From the NCBI RefSeq assembly GCF_003598715.1, contig NZ_QZFU01000041.1, positions 186,001 to 250,000 on the forward strand: DNA of 64,000 bases, read 5' to 3'. Below the pieces are notes generated by a model that saw only the letters and a program-made list of their open reading frames with translations, did no database searches and had not been told where the DNA came from. The stretch comes from Nocardia panacis. Its GTDB lineage: Bacteria; Actinomycetota; Actinomycetes; Mycobacteriales; Mycobacteriaceae. The position numbers and the translations under genes were made by a program. Positions 1 to 8,504 of the stretch are shown here, piece after piece. Numbering within the stretch: position 1 is the stretch's first letter; each line of letters begins with the position of its first letter.

Positions 1-127
1 CGACCGTGCGCAATTCGATGACCTCGTCGCGGCACGACTCGCAGTCGCGCAGATGTTCGTCGAAGGCGGAGCGGTCGGCGGCGTCGAGCGCGTCGAGGAC
101 ATAGGGTCCGGTGTAGTCGTGGATCAC
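1..127 (-). CDS. Anti-sigma factor, N-terminal part (cut by window edge)
   Basis: Only the first 42 codons are inside the window. The GTG start overlaps the stop of the upstream sigma gene (GTGA, a 3-base overlap), which implies translational coupling. The peptide begins with residues like IHDYTGPYVLDAL and carries H-x3-C-x2-C (HLRDCESC), the pattern of zinc-binding anti-sigma (ZAS/RskA-type) domains that hold an ECF sigma factor at the membrane. The transmembrane and extracytoplasmic parts lie outside the window, so the signal it senses cannot be read. The pairing with the adjacent sigma gene is inferred from the overlap. Confidence 0.8.
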   Translation of the reverse strand, partial: MIHDYTGPYVLDALDAADRSAFDEHLRDCESCRDEVIELRTV

Positions 128-618
128 GCCGCGCCCCCGCCGAGCAGCGCCGCGCGCAGCCGCAGCAAGCCGTCCCGCATGCCGGCGGCGACCTCCGGAA
201 TCGGCGTGTTCAGCGCCGCCGACACCTCCCGCGCGGTGAACCCGCTGTAGTAGGCGAGCACGATCGACCTGCGTTGCAGTTCGGTGAGTTCGTAGAGCGG
301 AGCGAATTCCAGCGCCTGCGGTGCGGGGCCGCGCGCGCCGCGCTCGTAGCGCACCCGCTCGACCGCCCGCTGATGGGCGATGGTCAAAACCCAGGCCATG
401 GTGCCTTCCCGCGCCGGATGCCGCCCAGCCTTGCGCCAGATCTCTAGCAGTACCTCCCGCGTGACCTGTTCGGCCGAGGCCGGATCGCGCAGAATGCCCG
501 CCGCGATGGCGAGAACCGGCCCCGCCGCGGTGTCGTAGAACTCGGCGAATGCGGACTCATCGCCCCGTGCGGCACGGTCGAGCAGCCGCGCGGGCGAGGC
601 GGTTTGTGCTGTGGTCAT
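124..618 (-). CDS. ECF RNA polymerase sigma factor, SigK-like
   Basis: A 164-residue ECF sigma factor. Region 2 is seen around FAEFYD and the helix with EVLLEIWRKA, followed by MAWVLTIAHQRAVERVR. Region 4 has the LTELQRRSIVLAYYSGFTAREVS-type helix-turn-helix. The ATG at 618 is chosen over an upstream in-frame ATG because GGAAGGA sits about 6 bases before it. The overall pattern resembles mycobacterial SigK, and the overlapping downstream gene is a zinc-binding anti-sigma factor. Family membership is clear; the SigK assignment is a resemblance only. Its regulon is unknown, and no target promoter is recognisable here. Confidence 0.88.
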   Translation of the reverse strand: MTTAQTASPARLLDRAARGDESAFAEFYDTAAGPVLAIAAGILRDPASAEQVTREVLLEIWRKAGRHPAREGTMAWVLTIAHQRAVERVRYERGARGPAPQALEFAPLYELTELQRRSIVLAYYSGFTAREVSAALNTPIPEVAAGMRDGLLRLRAALLGGGAA

Positions 619-980
619 GCGGTTCCTTCCAAGCCGGGGCCGGAAGCCGTCCGCGAAACCCGACGGCATATTGCAGGTCAGATCATATGACCACGATCAC
701 ATCCGGTGGTCGGCACCTCCGGATAGTGCGAATCGGTAATGAGTTCGAGCATATTGCCGAAAGCGGTCGAGTGCCGCCGCGGTCGAATCGTGAAATGCGT
801 GACCCGATTTGGCGGATTCGCTCGTGAATTGCGAGATTCGTTGTGGCAGAAGCTGCCTCGGTGACTTCCCGCATTTGGCGGGGTCCGAAGTGTCCGATAT
901 GTTGGGGAGCTCGGCTCATCCCGAGTCGGGGTTTTGTTTCAGTGACGTCGATCGAGGCGTCAGGGGAAGGGGTAGTGAAT

Positions 981-1448
981 ATGGTCCGTCGGACCTTCGG
1001 TCGCACCGGTGTCAAGCTGATCGCGGCGGCCCTGCCGCTCGCGGTGGGCGTCATGTTCTCCGGTGTGGCCGCGGCCGATCCGGGGCAGGCCGTCGCCGCC
1101 CCGGTCGCGGTTGTTCAGCCCGCTGCCGCGTCTGTGGACGCGGCCCCGGTGGCACAGCCCGCCGCGGCGGCGCAGGCGCCCACCGCCACCGCCGTGGCCG
1201 GGTTGCCGCTCGATGAGGTGGCCACCAATCCGGATGCCCAGAACCACGACCCGCTGGCCAACGGCGCGGTCGCGGGCGCGCTCGCGGGCGCGGCGGGTTC
1301 CGGCATTCTGGGCGCGCTGGGCGGTTTGGGTATCGCCAGCATTCCGCTGGGCATCAGCGGCGCGATCACGGGCGCGCTGTGGGGAACCGTGATCGGCCTG
1401 CTGGTCGGCGCGGTGGCACCGCAGGCGGTGCCGCAGGTCCTGCCGTAA
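981..1448 (+). CDS. Small secreted Ala/Gly-rich protein
   Basis: A 155-residue protein with an N-terminal signal peptide: basic MVRRTFGRTG, a hydrophobic stretch, then GVAAADPG as the likely signal-peptidase site. An Ala/Pro/Val-rich low-complexity region follows. The C-terminal half has glycine-rich hydrophobic segments (about residues 95-145) that could form a glycine-zipper-like membrane hairpin. The ATG at 981 follows an AAGGGG ribosome site. An imperfect palindrome (TGACG...CGTCA, 943-962) lies just upstream. Small secreted proteins of this kind are common in nocardiae and have no assigned function; none is proposed. Confidence 0.7.
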   Translation: MVRRTFGRTGVKLIAAALPLAVGVMFSGVAAADPGQAVAAPVAVVQPAAASVDAAPVAQPAAAAQAPTATAVAGLPLDEVATNPDAQNHDPLANGAVAGALAGAAGSGILGALGGLGIASIPLGISGAITGALWGTVIGLLVGAVAPQAVPQVLP

Positions 1449-1524
1449 CCCGGCGGCCTGCTCGACAAGTCGAACCATCCCCCGACCGGGGATGAAATAC
1501 CAACTCTCGCAAGGGGTTGACACC

Positions 1525-1560
1525 GGGCCGCGGCGAGGCGACACGGCCTCGCCGCGGCCC
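1525..1560 (+). terminator. Strong GC hairpin after the secreted-protein gene
   Basis: A perfect 15-bp stem (GGGCCGCGGCGAGGC, 1525-1539, pairing with 1546-1560) around a 6-base loop, 77 bases after the stop at 1448. There is no T tract, which is usual for actinobacterial terminators. Confidence 0.65.
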
Positions 1561-1626
1561 TGGCGTTATCGGGTCCGCGTGATCGCCTCGGGCGTAAGAT
1601 CGCGGCGACCGCGAAGGTGACCCGAA

Positions 1627-2331
1627 ATGAACGGGGGAAATATGGATTCCAGGATCATCGGTGGCGTGATGCCGGTGCTGGAGATCACGCTGAATCCGGG
1701 CGACAAGCTCAATGCCGAGGCAGGGCAGCTGTCCTGGATGACCGAGTCGATCCGGCTGCACACCTCGACCAAGGGGGCCAGCACCAGCCTGCTCGGCGCG
1801 GTCCGGCGCGCGGCGGGCGGCGGCGGACTGTTCATGACCGAATACAGCGCGCACCACGCGCCCGGTCGAGTGGCGTTCGCGGCCAAGTTGCCGGGGCATA
1901 TCGTCCCGCTTGCCCTCGATCGCGACGGCGAATACCTGGTGCACCGGCACGGATTCCTGTGCGCCACCGAGGATGTGCGGCTGGCGCTGAGTTTTCAGCG
2001 GCGGTTGGGCGCGGGCATCTTCGGCGGCGCCGGATTCACCCTGCAGCGTTTGAGCGGGACCGGGCACGCGTGGGTGGAGTTGTCGGGCGAGGTCATTCCG
2101 TACACGCTCGCGCCGGGCGAGACGCTGCGGGTGCATCCCGGCCATATCGGATTGTTCGATGCCTCGGTGGATTTCGATATCACCGTGATCAAGGGCATTC
2201 GCAATATCCTTTTCGGCGGTGACGGCCTGTTCCTGGCCCAACTGACCGGTCCCGGCCGAGTCTGGTTGCAGTCCATGACGATCAGCAACCTGGCCCACGC
2301 GCTCACGCCCTACCTGCCCTCGGGCGGATAG
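1627..2331 (+). CDS. AIM24 family protein
   Basis: A 234-residue AIM24/TIGR00266-type beta-rich protein. Family signals are the N-terminal PVLEITLNPGDKLNAEAGQLSWM, a glycine-rich turn near residues 60-66, FMTEYSA, and the C-terminal DGLFLAQLTGPGRVWLQSM. Bacterial members are cytoplasmic double-stranded beta-helix proteins of unknown biochemical role; the mitochondrial homologue affects inner-membrane complexes. The ATG at 1627 has AAGGTGA 6 bases upstream. A second in-frame ATG at 1642 behind GGGGG is an alternative. The gene ends directly before a strong terminator shared with the convergent MFS gene. Confidence 0.85.
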   Translation: MNGGNMDSRIIGGVMPVLEITLNPGDKLNAEAGQLSWMTESIRLHTSTKGASTSLLGAVRRAAGGGGLFMTEYSAHHAPGRVAFAAKLPGHIVPLALDRDGEYLVHRHGFLCATEDVRLALSFQRRLGAGIFGGAGFTLQRLSGTGHAWVELSGEVIPYTLAPGETLRVHPGHIGLFDASVDFDITVIKGIRNILFGGDGLFLAQLTGPGRVWLQSMTISNLAHALTPYLPSGG

Positions 2332-2336
2332 TCAAG

Positions 2337-2365
2337 AGCGCCGGAACCCGCTGGGTTCCGGCGCT
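2337..2365. terminator. Bidirectional terminator between convergent genes
   Basis: A perfect 13-bp inverted repeat (AGCGCCGGAACCC, GCT loop, GGGTTCCGGCGCT) lies between the stops of the AIM24 gene and the convergent MFS gene, followed by TTCG on the plus strand. It can serve both transcripts. Confidence 0.8.
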
Positions 2366-2374
2366 TTCGCGATA

Positions 2375-3583
2375 TCAATGGTGGTGCGCCAGGTGGACGG
2401 CCGTTCCGGTTCGATCCAGTCGACGCGAGACCAGGGCCAAACCGAATCCGCCTGCCGCGATCAGTCCGCCGACCCAGTCCACCGAGGTGACACCCAGTCC
2501 GCTGTCGATGGCCGCGCCGCCCAGCCAGATCCCCAGCGCCGAACCGAGTGTGAAGGCCGAGATATTGGCCGCCGACGCGATATCCGGCGCGTCGGCCGCC
2601 TGCTGCATTACCCGCAGTTGCAGCGGGGCGACCACGCTGAAGGCGCCGACGCCGTAGGCCAGGATGCCGATCGCGGCGGTGATCGGATGGTGGATCAGCG
2701 CGGTGAGCGCGAACAGTGCCACTGCCAGCCCACCGATCGAACCCATGAGGGCCTGCGGCAGATTCCGATCGGCGAACTTGCCGCCGAGGTGGTTGCCGAG
2801 GAACAGCCCGATACCGAAGAGCAGGAACATCGGTGTCACCCAACCCGATCCGAGCCCGGTCGCTTCGCGAAGCTGGGGCGCCAGGTAGACGTAGCCGGTG
2901 AAGACGCCGCCGTAGCCGAGGAAGGTGGTGAGCAGGCCGATCAGCACACCGGGTCGGCGTAGGGCGCGCAATTGGTCGCGCAATGATGCGGTGGCTTCGT
3001 GGTCGGCGCGGCTGGTGGCTTTGTGGCCGAGGTCGCGGGGGAGCAAAAGCAGTAGGCCGACAATGGCGAGGCCACCGAAGAGGACCAGCGTGCCGAAGGT
3101 GGCGCGCCAGCCGAGCGCCCGACCGACGGCGGCCCCGATCGGTGCGCCGAGAATGGTCGCGGCGGTGGATCCGGCGAAGACGGTGGCGATGGCGCGACCG
3201 CGCAGTCGTTCGGAAACCAGTTGCGCGGCGAATACCGCCGCGATTCCGAAGAACGCGCCGTGCGCCAATGCGGCGACAATGCGTCCGGTCAGAATCCAGC
3301 CGTAGTTCGGGCCGAACAGGGAGATGATATTTCCGGCGAGAAAGACGCCGGTGGTGCTCAGCAGCATGAATCGGCGGCTGACTCGGCTACCGATGGCGGT
3401 GAACAGCGGTGCGCCGATCGCGACGCCGAGCGCGTAGGCGCTTTCGAATCGTCCTACTGCGCCGAGGGAGATATGCAGGGCGGCGGCGATCTCTTCGACG
3501 ACGCCCGCGACTACGAATTCGTCCGCGCCGAGCGCGAAGGCGGCGATGACCAGCGCCCAGAGGGCCATGGGAAAATTGCGCAT
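2375..3583 (-). CDS. MFS exporter, drug/chloramphenicol efflux (Cmx-like) type
   Basis: A 402-residue major facilitator with about 12 hydrophobic segments. The start region MRNFPMALWALVIAAFALGADEFVVAG matches the DHA1 class (GxDEFV motif in helix 1), and a basic loop (SRVSRRF) follows helix 2. The ATG at 3583 has AGGAAG upstream, and residues before it in the open frame are not protein-like. It lies 82 bases downstream of the His-rich gene on the same strand and may be read through from the copper-type promoter; that link is inferred. The C-terminus ends LAHHH. Substrate unknown: drugs or metal complexes are both possible. Confidence 0.82.
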   Translation of the reverse strand: MRNFPMALWALVIAAFALGADEFVVAGVVEEIAAALHISLGAVGRFESAYALGVAIGAPLFTAIGSRVSRRFMLLSTTGVFLAGNIISLFGPNYGWILTGRIVAALAHGAFFGIAAVFAAQLVSERLRGRAIATVFAGSTAATILGAPIGAAVGRALGWRATFGTLVLFGGLAIVGLLLLLPRDLGHKATSRADHEATASLRDQLRALRRPGVLIGLLTTFLGYGGVFTGYVYLAPQLREATGLGSGWVTPMFLLFGIGLFLGNHLGGKFADRNLPQALMGSIGGLAVALFALTALIHHPITAAIGILAYGVGAFSVVAPLQLRVMQQAADAPDIASAANISAFTLGSALGIWLGGAAIDSGLGVTSVDWVGGLIAAGGFGLALVSRRLDRTGTAVHLAHHH

Positions 3584-3665
3584 CGTAAACACTTCCTGGA
3601 TAACGGATTTGAGGGTGGGTCGCGGGAGTTGTGACAGCGGCACATGGCATTTCCTCCGGTGAGTC

Positions 3666-4481
3666 TCAGACGGTGGGCAGGGTGAAGGCGGCGGTGCGGA
3701 CTTTGTCGCCGTGCTTGAAATCCAGGAACAGACGGTAGGTTCCCGGACCGGGGACCACGGTATGGAAGGTGATATCGGGACCGGGGGCGGTAATGCCGTC
3801 GCCCGGTTCGCCATTCGGATGCACGTGGACGTAGGCGAGGTCGCCCGCCCGCAGAATGACCAGATGCCCGAATGCGGCCAGATACGGCTGGAGATCGGTG
3901 ACCGGCGCGCCGTCCCTGCGCACCGTGAGAGTCACCATCTGCCCTTGTCCGGGAACCAGATTCCCTTGCAGCGCGACCTCGTACCCGTCCACCACGGTGG
4001 TGCGGGCCGGTTCCGGGGTCGGCTCCGGCGCGTAGTTCCCGGCGACGGCCAGATCCGCACCCAGGGTGATGGTGCGGCCCAGCGCGACCGGTGCGATATC
4101 GGTGAACACCCGATACGCGCCCGCCTCCGGCAGATTCAGTCGGACCGACCAGGTGCCGTCGGCCGCGAGCTGCGGGTGCACATGCCAGAAGCCGGTCAGC
4201 TCGCGGCGGGCCACGATGAGGTGCAGTTCGCGATCGTGGATCGGCGCGAAATCGGTGACCGGATCGCCTTCGGGGTCGAGGATGCGGAAGCGGAAGTCGA
4301 TCTCGCCGGGCTGGGCGATGGGTTCGGCCAATTCCAGGGTGTAGCCGTCCAGGGTGATCTGGAGGCCGCCGGGGACCGCGGGCGCGTCGTGGGTCGCGTG
4401 TGCGTCGTGGGCTGCGTGATCCTGATGCGCGTGGCCCGCATGTCCGTGATCCTGGTGTCCGGCGTGGATGGTGGCGTTCAT
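3666..4481 (-). CDS. His-rich HVHP-motif protein, probably copper-responsive
   Basis: A 271-residue protein. The first 31 residues contain ten histidines in H-x(1-3)-H spacing, a likely metal-binding tail. The rest looks like two beta-rich domains, one with FWHVHP (about residue 110) and one with YVHVHP (about residue 230), each ending in a TYRLF/AYRVF-type strand. No signal peptide or membrane segment is visible, so it is probably cytoplasmic unless the His tail is processed. The ATG at 4481 follows GAGGAG. A perfect CsoR-type operator lies 43 bases upstream. Inferred role: copper sequestration or handling. The exact family is not recognised. Confidence 0.75.
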   Translation of the reverse strand: MNATIHAGHQDHGHAGHAHQDHAAHDAHATHDAPAVPGGLQITLDGYTLELAEPIAQPGEIDFRFRILDPEGDPVTDFAPIHDRELHLIVARRELTGFWHVHPQLAADGTWSVRLNLPEAGAYRVFTDIAPVALGRTITLGADLAVAGNYAPEPTPEPARTTVVDGYEVALQGNLVPGQGQMVTLTVRRDGAPVTDLQPYLAAFGHLVILRAGDLAYVHVHPNGEPGDGITAPGPDITFHTVVPGPGTYRLFLDFKHGDKVRTAAFTLPTV

Positions 4482-4523
4482 GGTGTGGGCTCCTCGATCT
4501 TGTTCTCTGTTCGAGACGAATTT

Positions 4524-4540
4524 ATACCCCATAGGGGTAT
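4524..4540. promoter_or_regulatory. CsoR/RicR-type copper operator
   Basis: ATACCCCATAGGGGTAT is a perfect inverted repeat apart from its centre. The TACCCC-x3-GGGGTA core matches the GC-tract palindromes recognised by Cu(I)-sensing CsoR-family repressors. It lies in an AT-richer stretch 43 bases before the His-rich gene, where it would cover the promoter. No csoR gene is in the window, so the repressor would act from elsewhere. Confidence 0.75.
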
Positions 4541-4614
4541 GTAGCCAAGATGGGGAAATGTGATGTGGAGCACCTCGTGTTCGCGGTTGCGACGCGTGAC
4601 TCGGCTGGGGGAAG

Positions 4615-5529
4615 CTACGCGGTTCGGGCCAGGGAATCGATTGCGGCGGTATAACGGTCGCAGATGACCTCGACCAGCGCCCGGTGTGGGCCGATAGCAG
4701 TGGCGTGCCGATGATCCGGTGTCGCGGCGCGGAGGCGATCGGTCAGCAGGCCGGGGGCGAGGAACCAGGGCGCGACGACGATTCGAGTGGCGCCCCTGGC
4801 GCGAAGGCGTGAAATGGCTTGGGTTACCGACGGTTCAGTGGTCGCGAAGCACACTTCCGTGCGCCAACCGGTCTCGGCGGCGAGTCGACGCGCGATATCG
4901 GCGGTCCGGCCATTGGCTTCGGCGGAACTCGAGCCGACCGCGGCGACAGCGACACCGAGGCCGTCGGCATACGGCGGATCGGCGGTCGTGATCGGTGCGT
5001 ACAGCGGGACCACGGCGCCGCATGGCGTGGGCAACATCGCGGCTCGATTCGAGTCCATCCCGGTGGGAACGGGAGCGGACGCGATCGGGCTGAGCTGCCG
5101 GGTGCACCTGTCGGCCCGCACCGGCTCGGACCGCAGCGTTTCGCGGACCCGATCGGCGAGCGCCCCCAGCAGACGCGGATCCGGTCCGAGGACGTCGGCT
5201 TGGGTGAGGTGCAGCCGGGGATGCCTGCGGCGGGCGGCGGCGAGCAGTCCGGGCAGATCCACCCTGGCGTGAAAAGCGTCGCCCAGCAACAGGGGCACGA
5301 CCACCGCGCGGCTGTGCCCCTGTGCCGCAAGGATATTCACGACCTGATCGACAGAGGGCGAGTTCAGATCGAGGAAGGCCAATCGGATATCCAGGTCCGG
5401 CCGCGCGCCCGCGACGCCCGCGACCACCGCCGCCATGGTGGCGGCCGAGCGCGGATCGCGGCTGCCGTGGGCGACCGCGATCAGCGCCGGTCGCGCGGCC
5501 TGGCCGGGAAGTGTCGCGGCGGGAGGCAT
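4615..5529 (-). CDS. Sirohydrochlorin ferrochelatase (CbiX/SirB type)
   Basis: A two-domain CbiX-type chelatase of 304 residues. The N-terminal half carries the catalytic AVAHGSRDPRS motif and VVVPLLLGDAFHARVDLP. The C-terminal half repeats the fold with ATRIVVAPWFLAPGLLTDRL. Such enzymes insert iron into sirohydrochlorin to make siroheme, the cofactor of the sulfite reductase encoded at the start of this operon, so its place as the last gene fits. The ATG at 5529 lies one base after the cysN stop. An in-frame GTG at 5544 would overlap cysN and is less likely. Confidence 0.85.
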   Translation of the reverse strand: MPPAATLPGQAARPALIAVAHGSRDPRSAATMAAVVAGVAGARPDLDIRLAFLDLNSPSVDQVVNILAAQGHSRAVVVPLLLGDAFHARVDLPGLLAAARRRHPRLHLTQADVLGPDPRLLGALADRVRETLRSEPVRADRCTRQLSPIASAPVPTGMDSNRAAMLPTPCGAVVPLYAPITTADPPYADGLGVAVAAVGSSSAEANGRTADIARRLAAETGWRTEVCFATTEPSVTQAISRLRARGATRIVVAPWFLAPGLLTDRLRAATPDHRHATAIGPHRALVEVICDRYTAAIDSLARTA

Positions 5530-5530
5530 C

Positions 5531-6841
5531 TCAGCCGCCCGCACCGACTTCGACGCCGCTGAGGACGTCGCCGACGAGTCCGGCGGCGAGGGTGTTGCCG
5601 CCCGCGGGATCGATGAGCAGGAAGCTGCCGGTGTGTCGGTTGACGCGGTAGTCGTCGGCGGGGATGGGTTCGGCCAGCCGCAGCGAGATGCGGCCGATAT
5701 CGTTGAGGGACAGGGTTTCCGGATCGGGTTCGGGGGCGAGGCGCTGTTCGTCGAAGCGTTCGAGCAGCGCGCCGACGATGGCCTGTGTGGTGCGGGTGCC
5801 GTGCTTGAGCAGCAGGCGCGCGCCGGGCCGCAGCGGTTTGTCGCCCAGCCAGCAGACGGTGGCGTCGAGGGCGTCCACCGGTTCGGGGGCGTCGGCGGGG
5901 GAGGCGAGAATATCGCCGCGCGAGATGTCCACCTCGTCGGTGAGCAGGAGGGTGACGCTGCGGCCGGTCTGCGCGAGGGCCAATTCCCCGTCGGGGGTGT
6001 CGATTCGGGCCACGGTGGTGCGAATCCCGGAGGGCAGCACCACGATCTCGTCTCCCGGTGCGACCGAGCCCGCCGCGATCTGCCCGGCGTAGCCCCGGTA
6101 GTCCGGATAGTCGGCGGTGCGCGGTCGGATGACGTACTGGACGGGGAAGCGCAGCCCCAGCGCGTGCCTGCCCGAGGAGTCCGCGTCCACCGGAACGGAT
6201 TCCAGGTGTTCGATCAGCGAGGGGCCGTCGTAGTACGGGGTGTTGTTCGAGCGTGCGGCGATATTGTCGCCGTGCAGGGCGGAGACCGGAATCTCGAGCA
6301 CATCCTCCGGCGCCCAGCCGAGTGCGGCGGTGAGCGCGGCGAATTCGGCCGCGATCTCGGTGAAGACCCGCGCCGCGTCGGCCACCAGGTCGATCTTGTT
6401 CACGGCGAGCACCAGTTTGGGCACGCCGAGCAGCGCCAGCACCGCTGCGTGCCTGCGGGTCTGTTCGATGACGCCCTTGCGCGCGTCGACCAGCAGGATG
6501 ACCAGTTGCGCGGTGGACGCGCCCGAGACCGTATTGCGGGTGTACTGCACATGCCCCGGTGTGTCGGCGAGTACGAAAGTCCGCTTGGGCGTGGCGAAAT
6601 ACCGGTGCGCGACATCGATGGTGATGCCCTGTTCGCGTTCGGCGCGCAGACCGTCCACCAGCAGCGACAGGTCGGGGGTGGCCAGCCCCTTGTCCACCGA
6701 GGCGCGGGTGACGGCGTCGATCTGGTCGGCCAGTACGGATTTCGTATCGTAGAGCAGGCGTCCGACCAGGGTGGATTTTCCGTCGTCCACGGATCCCGCG
6801 GTCGCCAGCCTCAGTAGTTGCGTCGTCGACTCGGCGGCCAT
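5531..6841 (-). CDS. cysN: Sulfate adenylyltransferase large subunit (GTPase)
   Basis: A 436-residue regulatory GTPase subunit of ATP sulfurylase. With CysD it makes adenosine 5'-phosphosulfate from sulfate and ATP, driven by GTP hydrolysis. The G domain shows SVDDGKSTLVGR (P-loop), DTPGHVQYTRN and NKIDLV, followed by two translation-factor-like beta-barrels. It ends without an APS-kinase domain, unlike the fused CysNC of Mycobacterium tuberculosis, which suits direct reduction of APS by the CysH of the same operon. The ATG at 6841 lies one base after the cysD stop. Confidence 0.95.
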   Translation of the reverse strand: MAAESTTQLLRLATAGSVDDGKSTLVGRLLYDTKSVLADQIDAVTRASVDKGLATPDLSLLVDGLRAEREQGITIDVAHRYFATPKRTFVLADTPGHVQYTRNTVSGASTAQLVILLVDARKGVIEQTRRHAAVLALLGVPKLVLAVNKIDLVADAARVFTEIAAEFAALTAALGWAPEDVLEIPVSALHGDNIAARSNNTPYYDGPSLIEHLESVPVDADSSGRHALGLRFPVQYVIRPRTADYPDYRGYAGQIAAGSVAPGDEIVVLPSGIRTTVARIDTPDGELALAQTGRSVTLLLTDEVDISRGDILASPADAPEPVDALDATVCWLGDKPLRPGARLLLKHGTRTTQAIVGALLERFDEQRLAPEPDPETLSLNDIGRISLRLAEPIPADDYRVNRHTGSFLLIDPAGGNTLAAGLVGDVLSGVEVGAGG

Positions 6842-6842
6842 A

Positions 6843-7778
6843 TCAGAAATATCCTTCTCTCTTGCGGTCTTCCATGGCGGCCTCGGAGACCCGGTCGTCG
6901 CCGCGGGTCGCGCCGCGCTCGGTGAGTCGGGAGGCGGCCACCTCGGCGAGGATGTCGGCATTGGTGGCGGCCTCGGACAGGATCGCGCCGGTGGAGGATC
7001 CGTCGCCGACGGTGCGGTAGCGCACCGAGCGCACACTCAGTTGCTCGTCCTCGCGCGGTCCGCCCCAGACGCCGGGAGTCATCCACATGCCGTCGCGCTG
7101 ATAGACCGGGCGCCGGTGGGTGTAGTAGATACTCGCCAGATCCACGTTCTCCCTGGCGATGTAGCGCCAGATATCCAGTTCGGTCCAGTTGCTGAGCGGG
7201 AAGACCCGCACGTGCTCGCCCGGTGCGTGCCGACCGTTGTACAGGTTCCACAGTTCGGGCCGCTGCCGTTTGGGATCCCACTGGCCGAAGGCGTTGCGCA
7301 GAGAGAAGATTCGCTCCTTGGCGCGGGAGCGCTCCTCGTCGCGGCGCGCGCCGCCGAAGACGGCGTCGAAGCGATGCTCGGTGATGGCGTCGAGCAGCGG
7401 GAGGGTCTGCAGCGGGTTGCGGATGCCGTCGGGGCGTTCGGTGAGCCGCCCGTCGGCCAGGTAATCCTCAACACGCGCGATATGCAGGCGCAGACCGAAT
7501 TTCGCGACGACGGCATCGCGGAACTCGAGCACCTCGGGCAGGTTGTGCCCGGTGTCGACGTGCAGCAGCGCGAAGGGCAGCGGTGCGGGCCAGAATGCCT
7601 TGAGCGCCAGGTGCAGCAGCACCGTGGAGTCCTTGCCGCCGGAGAAGAGGATGACCGGCCGCTCGAATTCGCCCGCCACCTCACGGAATACGTGGATGGA
7701 CTCGGATTCGAGCGCGGCGAGGGTGTCGAATTCGCTGATGCCGAGGGTGCGTTCGGTGGTGGTGTCGGTTTCGGTCAT
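6843..7778 (-). CDS. cysD: Sulfate adenylyltransferase small subunit
   Basis: A 311-residue PP-loop catalytic subunit of ATP sulfurylase. It shows the SGGKDST pyrophosphate-binding loop (about residue 45), HVDTGHNLPEVLEFRD, FGGARRDEERSRAKER, and the C-terminal family signature ending DRKREGYF. The ATG at 7778 overlaps the cysH stop (ATGA). Open reading frame upstream of it is the cysH gene in another frame. It forms a heterodimer with CysN in the cytoplasm. Confidence 0.95.
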   Translation of the reverse strand: MTETDTTTERTLGISEFDTLAALESESIHVFREVAGEFERPVILFSGGKDSTVLLHLALKAFWPAPLPFALLHVDTGHNLPEVLEFRDAVVAKFGLRLHIARVEDYLADGRLTERPDGIRNPLQTLPLLDAITEHRFDAVFGGARRDEERSRAKERIFSLRNAFGQWDPKRQRPELWNLYNGRHAPGEHVRVFPLSNWTELDIWRYIARENVDLASIYYTHRRPVYQRDGMWMTPGVWGGPREDEQLSVRSVRYRTVGDGSSTGAILSEAATNADILAEVAASRLTERGATRGDDRVSEAAMEDRKREGYF

Positions 7779-8494
7779 GATTTGTGCAACCCGCATTCGG
7801 TCTTGGCGAGACCGGCCCAGCGGCCGCTCCTCGGATCGGATCCCGGCTCCGGCTTCCGTGTGCACGGTGCGCAACCGATGGACGGATATCCCTCCTCCAC
7901 AAGGGGATTGACGAGGATGCCGTGCTGTTCGACGTAGTCCTGCATATCCCGGTCGGACCACGCGGCGATCGGGTTGATCTTGACCAGTCCGAAGGCGTCG
8001 TCGTAGGAGATGAGCGGCGCGTTGGCCCGTGTCGGCGCCTCGACCCGCCGAATGCCCGTCACCCAGGCGCGATATCCCGAGAGGGTCTTGCGCAGCGGCA
8101 CCACCTTGCGCAGCCTGCAGCATTCATTGGCGTCGCGTGCGAACAGGTCCTTGCCGAGCAGCCGATCCTGTTCGGCCACGCTGTGTTCGGGCCGGACATT
8201 GACCACATTCACCCCGTACACCGCCTCGACGGCATCCCTGGTGCCGATGGTCTCGGCGAAGTGGTAGCCGGTGTCGAGGAACAGGACATCGACGCCGGGA
8301 CGCGTTTGCGCGGCCAGATGGACCAGCACGCCGTCCTGCATATTCGAGGCCACGATGTACTGCGGGCCGAAGGTGCGTTCGGTCCACTCGAGCAGGTCGG
8401 CGGCGGTGGCGTCGGGTCCGAGTTCGGCGGCGCCGCGCGCGGCGATGGCGCGCGACTGCTCCTCGGTGGCCTCGGCCGAAATCGTTTCTGGCAT
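7775..8494 (-). CDS. cysH: Adenylyl-sulfate (APS) reductase
   Basis: A 239-residue APS reductase. Two cysteine pairs expected to hold the [4Fe-4S] cluster are visible (NECCRLRKV and CAPCTRK), as is the catalytic C-terminal ECGLH. The cluster cysteines mark it as the APS-using rather than PAPS-using type, consistent with the absence of an APS kinase in this operon. The ATG at 8494 is preceded by AGGAGAAAGCTT, where the ribosome site overlaps the stop of the sulfite reductase gene. It reduces APS to sulfite with thioredoxin. Confidence 0.95.
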   Translation of the reverse strand: MPETISAEATEEQSRAIAARGAAELGPDATAADLLEWTERTFGPQYIVASNMQDGVLVHLAAQTRPGVDVLFLDTGYHFAETIGTRDAVEAVYGVNVVNVRPEHSVAEQDRLLGKDLFARDANECCRLRKVVPLRKTLSGYRAWVTGIRRVEAPTRANAPLISYDDAFGLVKINPIAAWSDRDMQDYVEQHGILVNPLVEEGYPSIGCAPCTRKPEPGSDPRSGRWAGLAKTECGLHKS

Positions 8495-8504
8495 AAGCTT
8501 TCTC

